Shown here in pieces: positions 34,651 to 46,561 of a DNA stretch of 64,000 nucleotides. The notes beneath the pieces were generated by a model, which worked only from the letters and a program-made list of their open reading frames with translations, was not told where the DNA came from and did no database searches. This stretch comes from Lantana camara (taxonomy: Eukaryota > Streptophyta > Magnoliopsida > Lamiales > Verbenaceae), in contig CM074860.1 of the NCBI GenBank assembly GCA_037501455.1, forward strand, positions 39,256,501 through 39,320,500, read 5' to 3'. The stretch's first letter is position 1; every line of letters starts with the position of its first letter. The translations under genes were made by a program, and so were the position numbers.

Positions 34651-37562
34651 TGTAACACCCCAAATGGAGGATGCCACATCCCCCGCACTGTGACCCAGAC
34701 CCGGTCATGAAATGGAAGTCCATGCCCGAATCCAAATCAGAGCGAATGGGAGACAAACACACATACTATGCTAGGCGGATCTAACTCGACAGACTCAGAG
34801 TGCGGAAGCAATTCAAACATTCAAAACAAGATAGCGGAAGCATTTAAATCAACATTCAAAACAAGTGACGGGTTCAACTAGCATAGATACCTAGTCCCGA
34901 ATATCAACAAGCATAACAGGTGACGGGTTCAACTAGCATATATACCTAGTCCCGAATATCCGATCAACATAACGTAATAATCATCAAGTGCCACACAGGG
35001 CCGAATACGAATGCCACACAAGGCTACAGAAAGGTAAAGTATAATCTGAAGTCTACAAGTCAAAACATAAGTAAAGTGTATGAAGGACAAATGCAACTAG
35101 AAAGGCTAGACCGACGAAGTGCAACTAAAATGACTCACTCCCGCCTAGCAAACGCCAACAGACCTGCAACTAAAAGTTAAATGAGGGGTCAGTCAACTTA
35201 ACCGAGTGAGGGGGCTAACGCACACCCACAATATATATATAAAGAGCATAGCACAGAATAAAAGGATGGACTCTTGAACTGGGGATAGGTGTTGCATACC
35301 AAAACATTCCGAAATAACCCAAATAGATATAGATATAAGTTTAGAAACCATTTTCCAGAAAGACCCTATCCCGATTCATAATTCCATAACAGAATAGAAC
35401 ACATGCTCGGCGAGTACGAGCTTCCAACCTTTACTCCTCAGAACATAAATCAAAATCAATCCATCCTCTACACTAATGATGGAGGAGGTGTACCGTCTCC
35501 ACACTATCGAGAACTGACTGGACCTCAAGGGGTAGCTATCCCATAAGAGTCCTCCCATATCTCCCTGAATGGCGCAATGATATCTCAAATGGAACTACGC
35601 ACATGGTTGGAACCCCGATGACCCTAACCGTCACGGGGGACCCATTACCCGTAGCTCCTTGGATCCACAACAGAACATAACAGAATAGAATAGATACCAT
35701 ATATCATGGCTAACTCGCAATAGAATCATAACACACTGACATTTCCAAAATGGCTTACATATGCCTCAAAAACTGGTTTTTATATATATCCCTACGCTGT
35801 GGAATTTAAGCCATGAAGGCTCCCACCCACGCAGGACGCACGCACAAGGTCATAAACATATCATATCCAACACATACGTATTTATAGTAAGGTATACTCA
35901 CATGCAAGGGTAGAAATCAGCATATAAAGGCCATAGGTCGCCTAACTATACAAAATCCTAAACCTCACCTCGTAGTAGTGGAGTCTGAGAGTGTGAAGGG
36001 CCAAACACTCTAAACCTCGGGCTCACCGGCACCACCAAACTCTGTAACAAAACATACAGAAGCCCAAACATAGACTCTACATGAACCAAGTAAGACGCAC
36101 GGCGCACAAAGTATGAATGAAATGCGAAATGGAATGATGCTTATTAAGTTGGTCACATGGGACAATTCAAATATTCAAGTAAATCATGCAAGTAATAAAG
36201 TATTAAGGTTCAGAGATTGCATTCCAAGTCGTATCGTAGCATACAAGTCAAGTAGCAACTCACATGAATCAAATACACACGAAAAAGCAAGTAAAAAGGG
36301 TCACATACGTATGGGAAAGGCCATTCCCATGCACAACATAGCATGGGAACGGTCCTTCCCACACCAAGGCCAAGCGAGACTGGGAACGGCAGTTCCCAGT
36401 CCAATTACACATGGGAACGGTCGTTCCCATGTTCGGCCGCCAAAACCAAACCCTAGCCCGGAAGGGCCGTTCCGGGCTTAAAGCATAAACGGGAACGGCC
36501 ATTTCGGCCATGGATCTGGAGCAGAAACTTGACAGTTTCGGGAAGAAGAAGGGGAACACCAAAAATCTTCAATCCAACACAAAATCCACCATAAAATATC
36601 ACGAAATTCAGGTTTAGCATCAAAACATCAATTAATTCAAGTTTAGGAATGTTTTTGTCAAAAATCTCAAACACCCATTTTAATGAATTTCAAGCTTAAA
36701 CATGAAGATATGAATTCCTAGTCTTCCATACACGAATTTCCAGCAACTAAGACACATAAGGAGCATTCAAATCATCAAGGCTTGCTTAAGGAATTCAAGA
36801 TCTCATCATTCAAGTTCATTCTAACAATTTCATGCTCCAATCCAAGAATAGAAATGAAATACTCATCAAAAGAGATCCAAAGCTTACCTTGTCTTGTGAA
36901 GGAATGAGGAATCAAAGAATATGAGCTCTTAGAATGAAAGATGGTTCAAGTCTTGATCTTCTCTTGAAGTTTCTCTATGATTCTCTTTGAGGCTAACTTG
37001 TGTGGTTTGAAATGAAATGAAAAGGGATAAAGCTATTTGTATGGTGGCTAATAGTTTTAGGTCAAGGTTAGGGTTTCCAAGATATAATATGAGGCTAAAG
37101 GCTTTAATAGGATTTGGGCTCAAATAAATGACTTTCGGCCCAATAATTCAAAATTAAAAGGTTTAAGGTCTAAATGGTTTTCGAAAAATATGAAGTAAAT
37201 TCCATTGGACCCGAATCACCGAATCAAGTCCAATGTGGTGTCGAAATTCGAATTCGAATTCTCGAGCTCATATTGGTCCCGAATGACCCAAACTTACCTA
37301 ACTCAAGTTAGGCCCAAAGACATCAATAGGTCCAAGTCCTATTTAAATCCAACTCCAACAACTAATTTAAATTCAACCAAGTTCCATTCTTAAGTTGTCA
37401 TGCAAGAATTCATATTTTACCATTTTGGATTTTAGTCAATTAAGTCACACTTTCAATCAAAGTTGGATCTAAACACATAAAAAGGGAATTAAATCACATA
37501 GGTGCATAAGGTAAACTCTCTCGTGGCGTATACCTGTAAGATTTATCGGACGGGGCGTCACA
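34651..37562 (-). mobile_element. Solo LTR G, Tekay-like, minus strand
   Basis: On the minus strand it starts TGTGACGCCCCG at 37562 and ends GGGGTGTTACA at 34651 (2912 bp). The target duplication TAACT is perfect (34646-34650 and 37563-37567). It has no internal domain. The palindromes at 36313-36506 are of the same type as in F, so F and G probably belong to one subfamily inserted in opposite directions. Confidence 0.92.
36313..36506. repeat. Palindrome array in solo LTR G
   Basis: Six units of the type GGGAACGGCCGTTCCC are centred near 36320, 36352, 36389, 36420, 36466 and 36498. The gaps are about 32, 37, 31, 46 and 32 bp. The first pair has ATGC and GCAT at the two ends of its spacer. 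Confidence 0.9.
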
Positions 37563-39180
37563 TAACTCACTTCAGTGTGTTTCTTTATGTGATAACTTAT
37601 CTCTGATACCTTAAATGGTATTACTCTCATGTGTTATCTCCTTATGTGAATTCATCATTCATATGCATCATGTGGAGTGGGTCTTAGTTCTTAAGCTCAC
37701 TTTAGTACGTCACTTACAGGAGTTAAGGTTGAGCACTGGGATCCCCAGGGCACTGTTTAATCATACTACACATCTTTATCTATTACTAGGTGAGGTTAAC
37801 TATTTCAAACTGGAACCATGATTATATCTATAGTATTAAATGTTTTCAAAACCAACACCTAGTTCTTTCAATGCATTACTTAAACTATTCCCTTATCGGG
37901 ACAACTCTTTCATCAGTCATTTACTTCATTTATCATTTATTCAAATATCATATTCATTTATCATGCAAATATCATATTCATATTCAGTTATCATTTCAAA
38001 CTACCATATTCATTTATTCAACGTTTATCATTCATCGTTCATCATAGCATCATTTATTCAATGTCCTTAAGGGACTTCATTATATTCAAGCATTCGGATT
38101 TACTCCGGATGTTCATTCATACGCAAGTATTATCGTTCCATCGTTATTGGGCCCGACGGTTATGTGTGAAAGTGATGCTCGGGAGGTGAGAGCCAACGCC
38201 ATCACTAATACCGATCGTCACCATTCGATAATTGACACCGACTTTAATCGGAGGGTGGTTAAGTCAGGACAATCTGTCAGAGAAAGGACCGCAAATCCTT
38301 ATCTCATTCATCGTTTATCGTCACCTAGGGCTAGCTACCCGCAGTGACACCAGAGAAGGGTAGTGCATGTGTGTATGTTTAAGATGTTGTTGATCTTGGT
38401 CCAACATCGCTAATCGTTCATTGTTTTCAAGGAGTAAGGGTGGAAGATGCCTAGCTTGCGGGAATAAATCATTTTATAAACATTGGTTCATATTTTTTAA
38501 AGTTATCCTTTACCCCTATCCCGCTTTACTAAAATCATATGAACCAAATCATATCATATGTGTGCGGTTGTGACATCATCATTTTCATATCAAAGGTTTT
38601 CATAAAGTATTTATCTTTCAAATCATTCTTCTAGGTAAACTTTATTCATTTCAAATATCCTTTCATTTCAAGAGTATTCCTTTTCAGTACTCCCTCACTT
38701 AGTCACTTTGACTAATTCCTTTGTCTTTTTTCTAGCCTCATGGTTTCAGGTCTTGCAGCCGCACTCTAGAGGTATCTTGAAGCTCTAGAATGTCTATTTT
38801 GCCCGAGTCAGGACTTATATATTATTAATCTATTTTGTGTCCTGCATTTTGATATATGGCTGCATATGTTACTAGCTTTATTCTATAACTTGATACACTG
38901 CTACTCCACTTACAATATGCTACCGTGACATTGTCAAATTACTTATATCATATCATTACTTATCTCTTCTACTTAAACGTGATTGTATTGTTCTTCATAT
39001 GTGCTCATTACTTGTTGCCACCACGCATGGATTTAAAATTTTTAAATTTCCCTAAATTCCGCTGCATTATCATCGAGCATTTATCATGATCTTCATCAAC
39101 CGTTCACCGGTGTATTTGTTGAGTGATGGCTTACACCATTATTTGATGAGTATATCGGTGCGGGGGTTGGAGCGTTCCTC

Positions 39181-39183
<3 letters not shown>

Positions 39184-39225
<42 letters not shown>
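39184..39225. repeat. (TA)n microsatellite
   Basis: About 20 TA units close to the right end of element E. This makes that boundary hard to fix. Confidence 0.9.
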
Positions 39226-39226
<1 letters not shown>

Positions 39227-39346
39227 AGCGGGGCACTATACTTGTGGTTTAATTTTTGTGCGAATCGGGATTGTGGTGTGGTGTGTGTGCTTGTGTGGGT
39301 ACCTTTATCCGCCATTTTTGCTCTTCTTCAGCTTTGGTGCAGGGGA

Positions 39347-39561
39347 GAGACACGGTCGTGTCTCCCCCAATGAAGGTTGTGAGACACGACCGTGTTCGAC
39401 CATGTTTCGTTGAGGTTTTGGCTTCTGACCTAAGACACGCCCGTGTCTCAAGTTATGTTTCGAGGGGGGTACACCCGTGTCTCCCTTGGTGGGCTAAGCC
39501 TCTGTACTGAGACACGCCCGTGTCTCAGTTTGCTCTTGGAGGGAGACACGCCCATATCTCC
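39347..39561. repeat. Palindrome array in solo LTR D
   Basis: Six units of the type GAGACACGGCCGTGTCTC are centred near 39355, 39389, 39440, 39474, 39517 and 39551. The gaps are about 34, 51, 34, 43 and 34 bp. Confidence 0.88.
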
Positions 39562-41413
39562 CCTTTGCGTGAGTGTTTTGTGTTGTTTTATCTGGTTTTG
39601 ATTGGTATGCTCGTTACCTGCTTTTATCCCTCCCCGATCATGATCCTAACTTGACTTATGTTATGATATGAGTGTGAACTTATATATTAAGATGTGTTAT
39701 GTAATTATATGATTTGGTTTTGGTGCTAAAACGTGTTATGTGTTCTTAAATGACTAAATGCCCTTATTTGCATTAATTGTGCACATGAACATGTCCTAAG
39801 GTGTATTATGATTGTGTTAAGCTATAAAATGCATTCCTTTGCATGAAATTGGTTTGAATATGTGTTATGCCTATGTATTTGCATCTCTTAAGTGTTAATG
39901 CATATGTCGTGCGTCTGTGTGGTTCATCCTTGAGTCTAAGTCTTTCTTTTTGCCCTCAGTTTGTTCAGGTACACCCAGGGTGGTGTTTCGTAAACTGTGG
40001 TGATTCTGGGGTGGATCACTTTATATAACTATAACCTTAAGTATAAGTAGATACGTGAGAGATATGTAAGTTTTTTATTTTGCTAAGCATTTGCAAGGAT
40101 GATACGCTATGTACAAGTCTATGTACGCTTGTTCTGATTTGTTATGATTCGTTCTGTTTTGTAACATCAAACTATACTTCAAACCGTGTACCTCTTATGA
40201 GCCGAGAGCTACGGGCTATGGATATGTTATGGATTTGACACGGAGAGGTATGTATAGCATAGTTGTTGCGAGGTAAGGTTTGTTATGTAAGTTATGTTAC
40301 ATTATGTTCTGTAGCGGGTTATATACTATGTTCTGTTCTGTCTGTCTGGCCCTAGAGATTATGGGCTAGGAATCCCCGGATGGCACCGGGCCATTGGGCT
40401 TGCCCTAGATATAGTCTCCAATTTGATAGGACTAACCCGGAACCCTCCAGGAGGTTTGGTAGGGGGATGGGACCCTGAGGGTTGAGTGTTCACGCTCCCC
40501 TCATCTGTATGGATGGTTAGGGTCCCGCAACCCTTCCATCGCTGGACACGGAGGTTTGGTCTATAAGTATGATATGTTTGATTTGATTTGATTTGTTATG
40601 ATTCGTATGAGGAGCCCAGGATGGGATTTGATTCTCGTACCCGCCGAGTAATGTATATATACTTTGTTAAGTTCGTGAAACGGGGATAGACTCATAACTA
40701 AGATAAAATATGGATCTTTTGAAAGTATAATCTAAGATATGAAATGAAATGATAAATTTTGCTATGATTTGATATGATTTGATACGTATGAATTAGTTAA
40801 GTTATGTTTCGTTCTATTTTAATAAGAGAACCCTATATGTATGTATCACGGGCAAAGTTTGGTGTGCAAAAACTATCCCTGAGTTCACGAACATTATGAT
40901 TTATACGTGATTGGCTCCTTCTATATATGTAGCATGTGTGGGTAGCCCCTCACTTAGTCAGTGAAACTGATCCCTCTCCCTCCCCATTGTTATTAGTGTG
41001 CAGTTGTTGCGTGGAGTTCGAGCTAGGCGGCGTGTCAAGTCCTTGGGGTCTGTCGTGTCTTTTGTTCGTTCAGGTATGTTTCATTTCATATGATTTGAAT
41101 TTTGTATAAGTATGTTAGTATGATTATGTAAGCATTGTTTGATTTATGTAATATGATTTCGGGACAGGCTTCTCGGAAATAATTTGAACACGTCACCTGC
41201 TGCTGGTGCTTTTAAGTTTAAATGTATGATTCGCTTCCACATGTGCATCTGTTTTGTGTTTTGCTTTGAGTTTCAGGGTTTACGTTCCACCTAACTTAGG
41301 TGTGAGTCTATCAGTCTCCCGACTTGGCTCGTGTACGAGTTTCCCATCTCGTATGTGGATTGGGCTTAGGTGTCGGGGATGTGGTGACCCACCGTGCGGG
41401 GTGCTACAATACT

Positions 41414-41547
41414 TATTATAAAGTATTAATTTATTAAAAATACTTATTATGTAAATTATGATCAATAACTAATAAAATAGAAACAATTGTATGATATAGA
41501 ATATATGATTCCGGACTGATTGAATAATTGTATAAGTAGAGAAAGTC
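41414..41547. other. AT-rich junction between LTR D and the LINE
   Basis: AT-rich and noncoding. It may be host DNA or the LINE 3' untranslated region. I see no clear poly(A)/poly(T) tail that would mark the LINE end. Confidence 0.4.
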
Positions 41548-43943
41548 CCTCAGTTGTGCCTTCTGTTATTCCTTTCCTGCCACGTATACCATAGAACTAG
41601 GATAGGTACCACAATTCTTATATGCCGACTATGGCTGTATGGGGTAGAGTAGATCCAACTTTGAAGCAGCATAACCACATTGTTCGTATCCGGTCTTTGA
41701 ATTCTGAATATTTCGCCAAAGTGCTCCCAAACACCACTAATTTTCATTGAGTTTATGGAGACATGGTGTAGAGTTACCTCCTGATTGCAGCAATTACATT
41801 TAGATACAATTGTAATGCCCTTTCATTTCAGTCCATCATCAGTAGGTATCAGGTCTAAAAGAACACTCCAAGCAAATATTTGTATTGATGGATTTAGGTA
41901 AGCTGACCAAACCGCTCTCCCTATATTCAATGGAACCCTTCTCTCACACAATATCTCCCATGCTGTTTTGGATGAAAAAGCACCATCCCCGGTTTTCAGC
42001 CAAATGGCTTTGGTATGACTATTAATATTCACCGGGATATCACTTATTTGTTCTGCAAAATGTTGTCCTATTGTCTCCGAAATCAGTCCTGTTTGCCATT
42101 CCCTTCCGGTACTCCACTCATTTGAGTTATCCGGTATACTAGCATCCGGTGCCAAGTCAATCACTCTTTCTTTACTCATCCATCGGTCATACTTTGTATG
42201 TACTCCATCATGGCCAATTATCCAACTAATATTTGGCTCAACCCTCTCCCTAACTTTACATAATCGTTTCCAAATACTTGAGTGATGAGGTTTTACCCCA
42301 GTTATCGAAATATGTTCCACTTTGCAGTATTTAGATCGCATGATGTTAGTCCAAAGATTGTCTTGAGATCTTATTCTCCACCAAAGCTTCCAGGCATAAG
42401 TCAAGCTCATATCACTGATATTTCTTATCCCCAATCCACCTTCATCAACCGGGTAGCAGAGTCTCTCCCATTCTGTACAATGAATTCGCCTTGACTCCGA
42501 GTTCGAACCCCAAAAAAATCTATTGTATGCACGTTGCAAGGCTTCTAAAACTAAACGCGATGGCTCTAAGACATACAAAAGATGTATTTGTATAGAGTAT
42601 ATGACCGATCAAATTAATTGGAGTCTTCCTCCATAAGACAGCATAACTGATTCCCACCCTTGCATTTTGTTACGGATCTTATTCAACATATTGTCAAATA
42701 ACACTCTCCGTTTCCTCCCTGTGTGTAAAGGTACTCCAAGATAAGTCATCGGAAGATCCCCCCTCCTAGAACCCATGATATCTTTGACCCTATTAACTGC
42801 CAATTCCGAGTTATTCCCAACTAGGAACTCACTTTTCTCCAAACTTATTTTTTGCCCCGACACCATCTCATAATATGCCAATATTTCCCTGATTCTAAGT
42901 AGTGTAGCAGTGCTTGAGTTTGTAAAAATCATTATATCATCCGCATAAATCAAATGGGACACACTGATCGCCCTTTTTGTATCATACCTGCATTCAGGAT
43001 TCTCAGCCATAAACCTATTCAAGGAGGAAGACAAATAATAAGCCGCAATAACAAATAATGAAGGCGATAACGGATCACCTTGTCGTATTCCTCTTGTTGA
43101 TTTGAAAATTCCTGCTGGAGCACCATTAACCAATACGGAAAATCTGCAATTAGAAATGCAGTTTTTTAACCATCCAATCCACTTCTCTGGAAATCCTTTA
43201 AATCGAAGCACCTTTAGCAGAAAACCCCAATCAAGCCTATCGTACGCCTTAGCCATATCCAATTTAAGAATCACATTCTTTTCCCTCTTCTTTGAATTAA
43301 GAGCATGTATCATTTCCTGAGCCAAAAGAATATTATCTCCAATTATCCTTCCTTTGACAAAACCATGCTGATTTGGTACAATCATTTTAGGCAAGATTAG
43401 AGCTAACAGATTATTCAAAAGCTTTGTAATGATCTTGTTAGATACAATACATAAACTTATGGCATGATAATTGCTCTAATAGATCGGGTTATCCTTCTTC
43501 GGGATTAAAACTATGGATGTCTCCGTATAAGCAATAGGAAGCATAGCTCCATTGAAGAAATCCATAACTGTGTCAAACACATCCTCTTTTATTACATCCC
43601 AAAACCTTTATCGAGCACCATACCCAGTCTGGTCCGACTGAGCTCTTTGCTGATATAGAGAAAATAGTGTCTCGAATCTCCTCCATTGTGGGGTTAACAC
43701 ATAAACCCGATCCATCTTCTTGGGTAACGACTTGTTCAACTTGTTGCCAATCTTGTTCTCCATTTCCAACATTCGTGTCTACCGTGAGAAGCCCCTTGAA
43801 ATAATTGGCAACTGAATTCCTAATATCCAAGTCTTCCTTAAGTTCTTGGTTGCCCTAATAAATGCTCTTAATTGAGTTTCTAAATTGTTTTTTCTTGACA
43901 AGTGCATGAAAATATTTGGTATTTCATTCACCCTCATCAAACC
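41548..43943 (-). pseudogene. L1-type LINE ORF2 remnant, RT and C-terminal part
   Basis: Read on the minus strand. The linker after the endonuclease runs 43943-43573. The RT domain at 43418-42609 has HGFVKGR, KLDMAKAYDRLDW, RQGDPLSP and the catalytic YADD. The C-terminal zinc-knuckle region (zf-RVT, with SKCNCC) runs 42578-41550. Breaks include an in-frame TGA near the split point, a frameshift near 43590-43600, a stop near 43477, a frame change near 42600 and a TGA near 41815. The upstream half is at 58510-59345, displaced by the chromovirus. This LINE is dead. Confidence 0.9.
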
Positions 43944-45082
43944 ATTTATGTGACGCCCCGCTATTTCGGTCATTCAGGTATAACTTATTTACTCTTTAAT
44001 TGTGCGTTTACATTATTATAATTACGTGATTATATGATTTAGTTTATTATTAATTGAAATTCTTGATGATTTGAATTATTTTGAATTGAACTTATATGAA
44101 TTCTTGAACTATTTGCACTTGTATGACTTGTTTACTTGTCGTTTCTATGTGAAATGAAATCGAAATTTTGAGGAAATTTTATATGTCGGAGATATGTGTG
44201 TTATGAACATGTATATATGCTCGTTTTACATTTTCGGATTAGTTTGATTGCGTTTTAAATTTATTTGGTATGATTGGAACCAAATCGGGGGCTAATGAGC
44301 ACTTAGCGTACCTTTGGTTCCGTATGTGAACTTAGCCTTATATTTTTCCAAAATTATTTGGACCTCCGAAATTGAACCGAAAACCGAAACGGACGCCTAA
44401 ACTGCCACCTTTTACCAAAATGGCCATAACTTCTTCAAACCTTGACCAAATTAACCATGGTTAGATCCCTCGGAACCCTAACTCAACCCTATAACACCCC
44501 ATACTCAGGACTAACCGAACCAACCCTCATACTTAGAGAAAATTCAACAAAAACCCCCTGCTCTCCAGTCCTTCCCGTCACCTTGTCACCTTTGGAGATT
44601 CAAAACTCAAATATCTTCCAACCTCCATCCAATCCACAAGGTGAGTTTAGGGTGATGATATACATTCAATTGGGTCATTTTGAACCAGGTATCCCCATTT
44701 TTAAGCATGCTTTCATGGATATATGAAGATGATGATGAATAGTAGGTTATAGGCCATATTGTTGATTTCATGCATTCCTTGGAAGTTTTAGTTGATTTAA
44801 AGCATGAAAATGATTGTCTTAGCTTCCTATTGTCATTAATGATCATGAATTTTGTGGTAGTTGAAGGATTGGTGAGATGCCATTAGTGAGTTTTGGAAGA
44901 AAATGGAAGAAAAGATCATCTATTTCTCCTCCTCACATTTGATCACTTTGGGAGCATGTTTAAGTGTTATTTTGGAGTTGTTTTATTGCATATTTGTTAT
45001 CATATCAAAGATGGGAATGTTGGCTAAGGTTTGGCATGGTTGTTGCTCTGTTTTCATCGCATTTTTTCAGTTGGTATTGGGT

Positions 45083-45315
45083 GGTCGCTGCCGCAACCGA
45101 TTTTAGTGCAAAAACGGTAACGGCTGCGACATGTGAGTGTGCTTTTTACTTTGCTCTCACAGGTAGCGCCCGCGACCAGATTTAGTTCATTTTTGGTACC
45201 GCCCACTAGCCCATTTTGGCCAAGTTTTGAGTTGTTGATAAATTGGAAGAAAAATTCGAATTTTTAGGTAACGGCCACTACCATTTCATGAAGGAAATGG
45301 GTCGCGGCCGCGACC
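45083..45315. repeat. Palindrome array in chromovirus 5' LTR
   Basis: Six units of the type GGTMGCGGCCGCKACC are centred near 45090, 45123, 45169, 45202, 45274 and 45307. The gaps are about 33, 46, 33, 72 and 33 bp. Spacers of pairs 1 and 3 are themselves self-complementary (see findings). Confidence 0.88.
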
Positions 45316-46561
45316 CCTTCAGTTGCTACATGAAATTTTGATTTTCAAACGTTAAATGCATGGCTTCCTTGGATTTTTTTTGGTTCATACACTTCATTAA
45401 CATGTTATATAATTTGTTATCTTGTGTGTTATGAAAATTTATGATTTTTCATGGAATATTTGATGAGTTATGCTTCAACGTGTCTTCATTGCTCCAATAT
45501 GCGCATGCATGGACTTTAACTCTCAACTTGAACCCTAATTGCTTATATATTCCTTATCTTATGACTTATATGATATGTATACGTGTTATTTTACGTGTTA
45601 TGATCATTATTTGAATTTCTTGGATTAAATTGATATACTATATGGAAATTATGAACTTGATTGAATTCAAACGTTTCTTGAAATGAATGGAATGATCGTT
45701 CACAAGTCTTTAAGCTATTAATTGTGCACAAGAACATTTCCATGACATGATATCATCTCTTATGCAATCATATCATATTCATGACTTAGCCGTGCGTCTT
45801 ATATGGTCATTTGAGTCTCACTTCACCTTGTTTGCACAGATCCGGGTCCAGTTGGAGGCGAGGACGAGCAGTGAAGCTCTTGCCTTTTCTTTTTATCTTC
45901 GAAGGTGGGTTTTCTCTACTGTTTAGTTAAACGACCCTATATACTCCTAATGTGTAAAGATTTCGGCCAAAATTATATAATGTATATAGAGTTGTTTTCA
46001 AGAGTCAAAGATTTCAACTTAAAGCCTTTCTTTTATAAACCCTACCGAATGTTTTGGCGAGAATGAATGATTGATTGCACTAATGGGGGCCCTGGGACTT
46101 AGTACACGTGGCTAACCGGGGAAGCAAGGGCTGACGGGGATCCCGTGTGCTAGTTCCACCAAACTACGGCGATACCGGCCCTCGCTAGGAGGTTAGCGGG
46201 GAATGGGAATCGGGCTTTTGGGGATTCATGTGCCCCACTAGCCACAATGATTGAGATGACTAGGCCTTGCAAACCTGTCCACCGCCCGGAGGGAAAAGGT
46301 GTAAATGATCATGAATGTGTACAAAGAATTGTTATGCATGAAAAGATTGAATGAATGAATGTCTAATGAAATACACAAGGAGTTGGTTGGAGATAATGCA
46401 CGCCCACTCGCCGGGCCACGAAAGACCTAATTGAATTGATTGTTATAATCCCCTTTGATGATTTCTTTATCTCACCCACTTGGGAAAATGCTTTGAAAAC
46501 CTCATTTGGGATTATAACTTGCATGTGAATGTTTAAATACCATCTTATATTATACTTATGC

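Larger units (their letters stand above)
19592..39240 (+). mobile_element. Element E: probable solo LTR of a second family, split by nested insertions
   Basis: Begins TGTAACAACCCGTAATGGGG within D. A CTTGT copy precedes it (19587-19591) and another follows 39240 (39241-39245), which supports a 5-bp duplication. The right terminus would then be GGGGCACTATA, not the usual TACA; the alternative end CTCTACA at 39184 lacks a matching duplication. Its own sequence is 19592-20347, 33146-34650 and 37568-39240, about 3.9 kb, with no coding domain. A TATA-like motif is at 33471. Confidence 0.6.
18906..41408 (+). mobile_element. Solo LTR D, Tekay-like, split by nested insertions
   Basis: Starts TGTGACACCCC at 18906 and ends GGGGTGCTACA at 41408, with a perfect 5-bp duplication ATACT at 18901-18905 and 41409-41413. 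Its own sequence is 18906-19591 plus 39246-41408 (about 2.85 kb), the length of one LTR with no internal domain. The right part carries the family landmarks ACACGGAGAGGTATG near 40240, CCTCACTTAGTC near 40947 and the closing GGGGATGTGG. Everything between the two parts is later insertion. Confidence 0.87.

Noticed and set aside
36113..36562. Overlapping ORFs on both strands in solo LTR G
   Set aside because: Same cause as above: translations of the palindrome array inside an LTR.
44442..44726. 94-codon ORF repeated at 56025-56309
   Set aside because: It lies in matching positions of the two chromovirus LTRs; conservation reflects LTR identity, not a gene.
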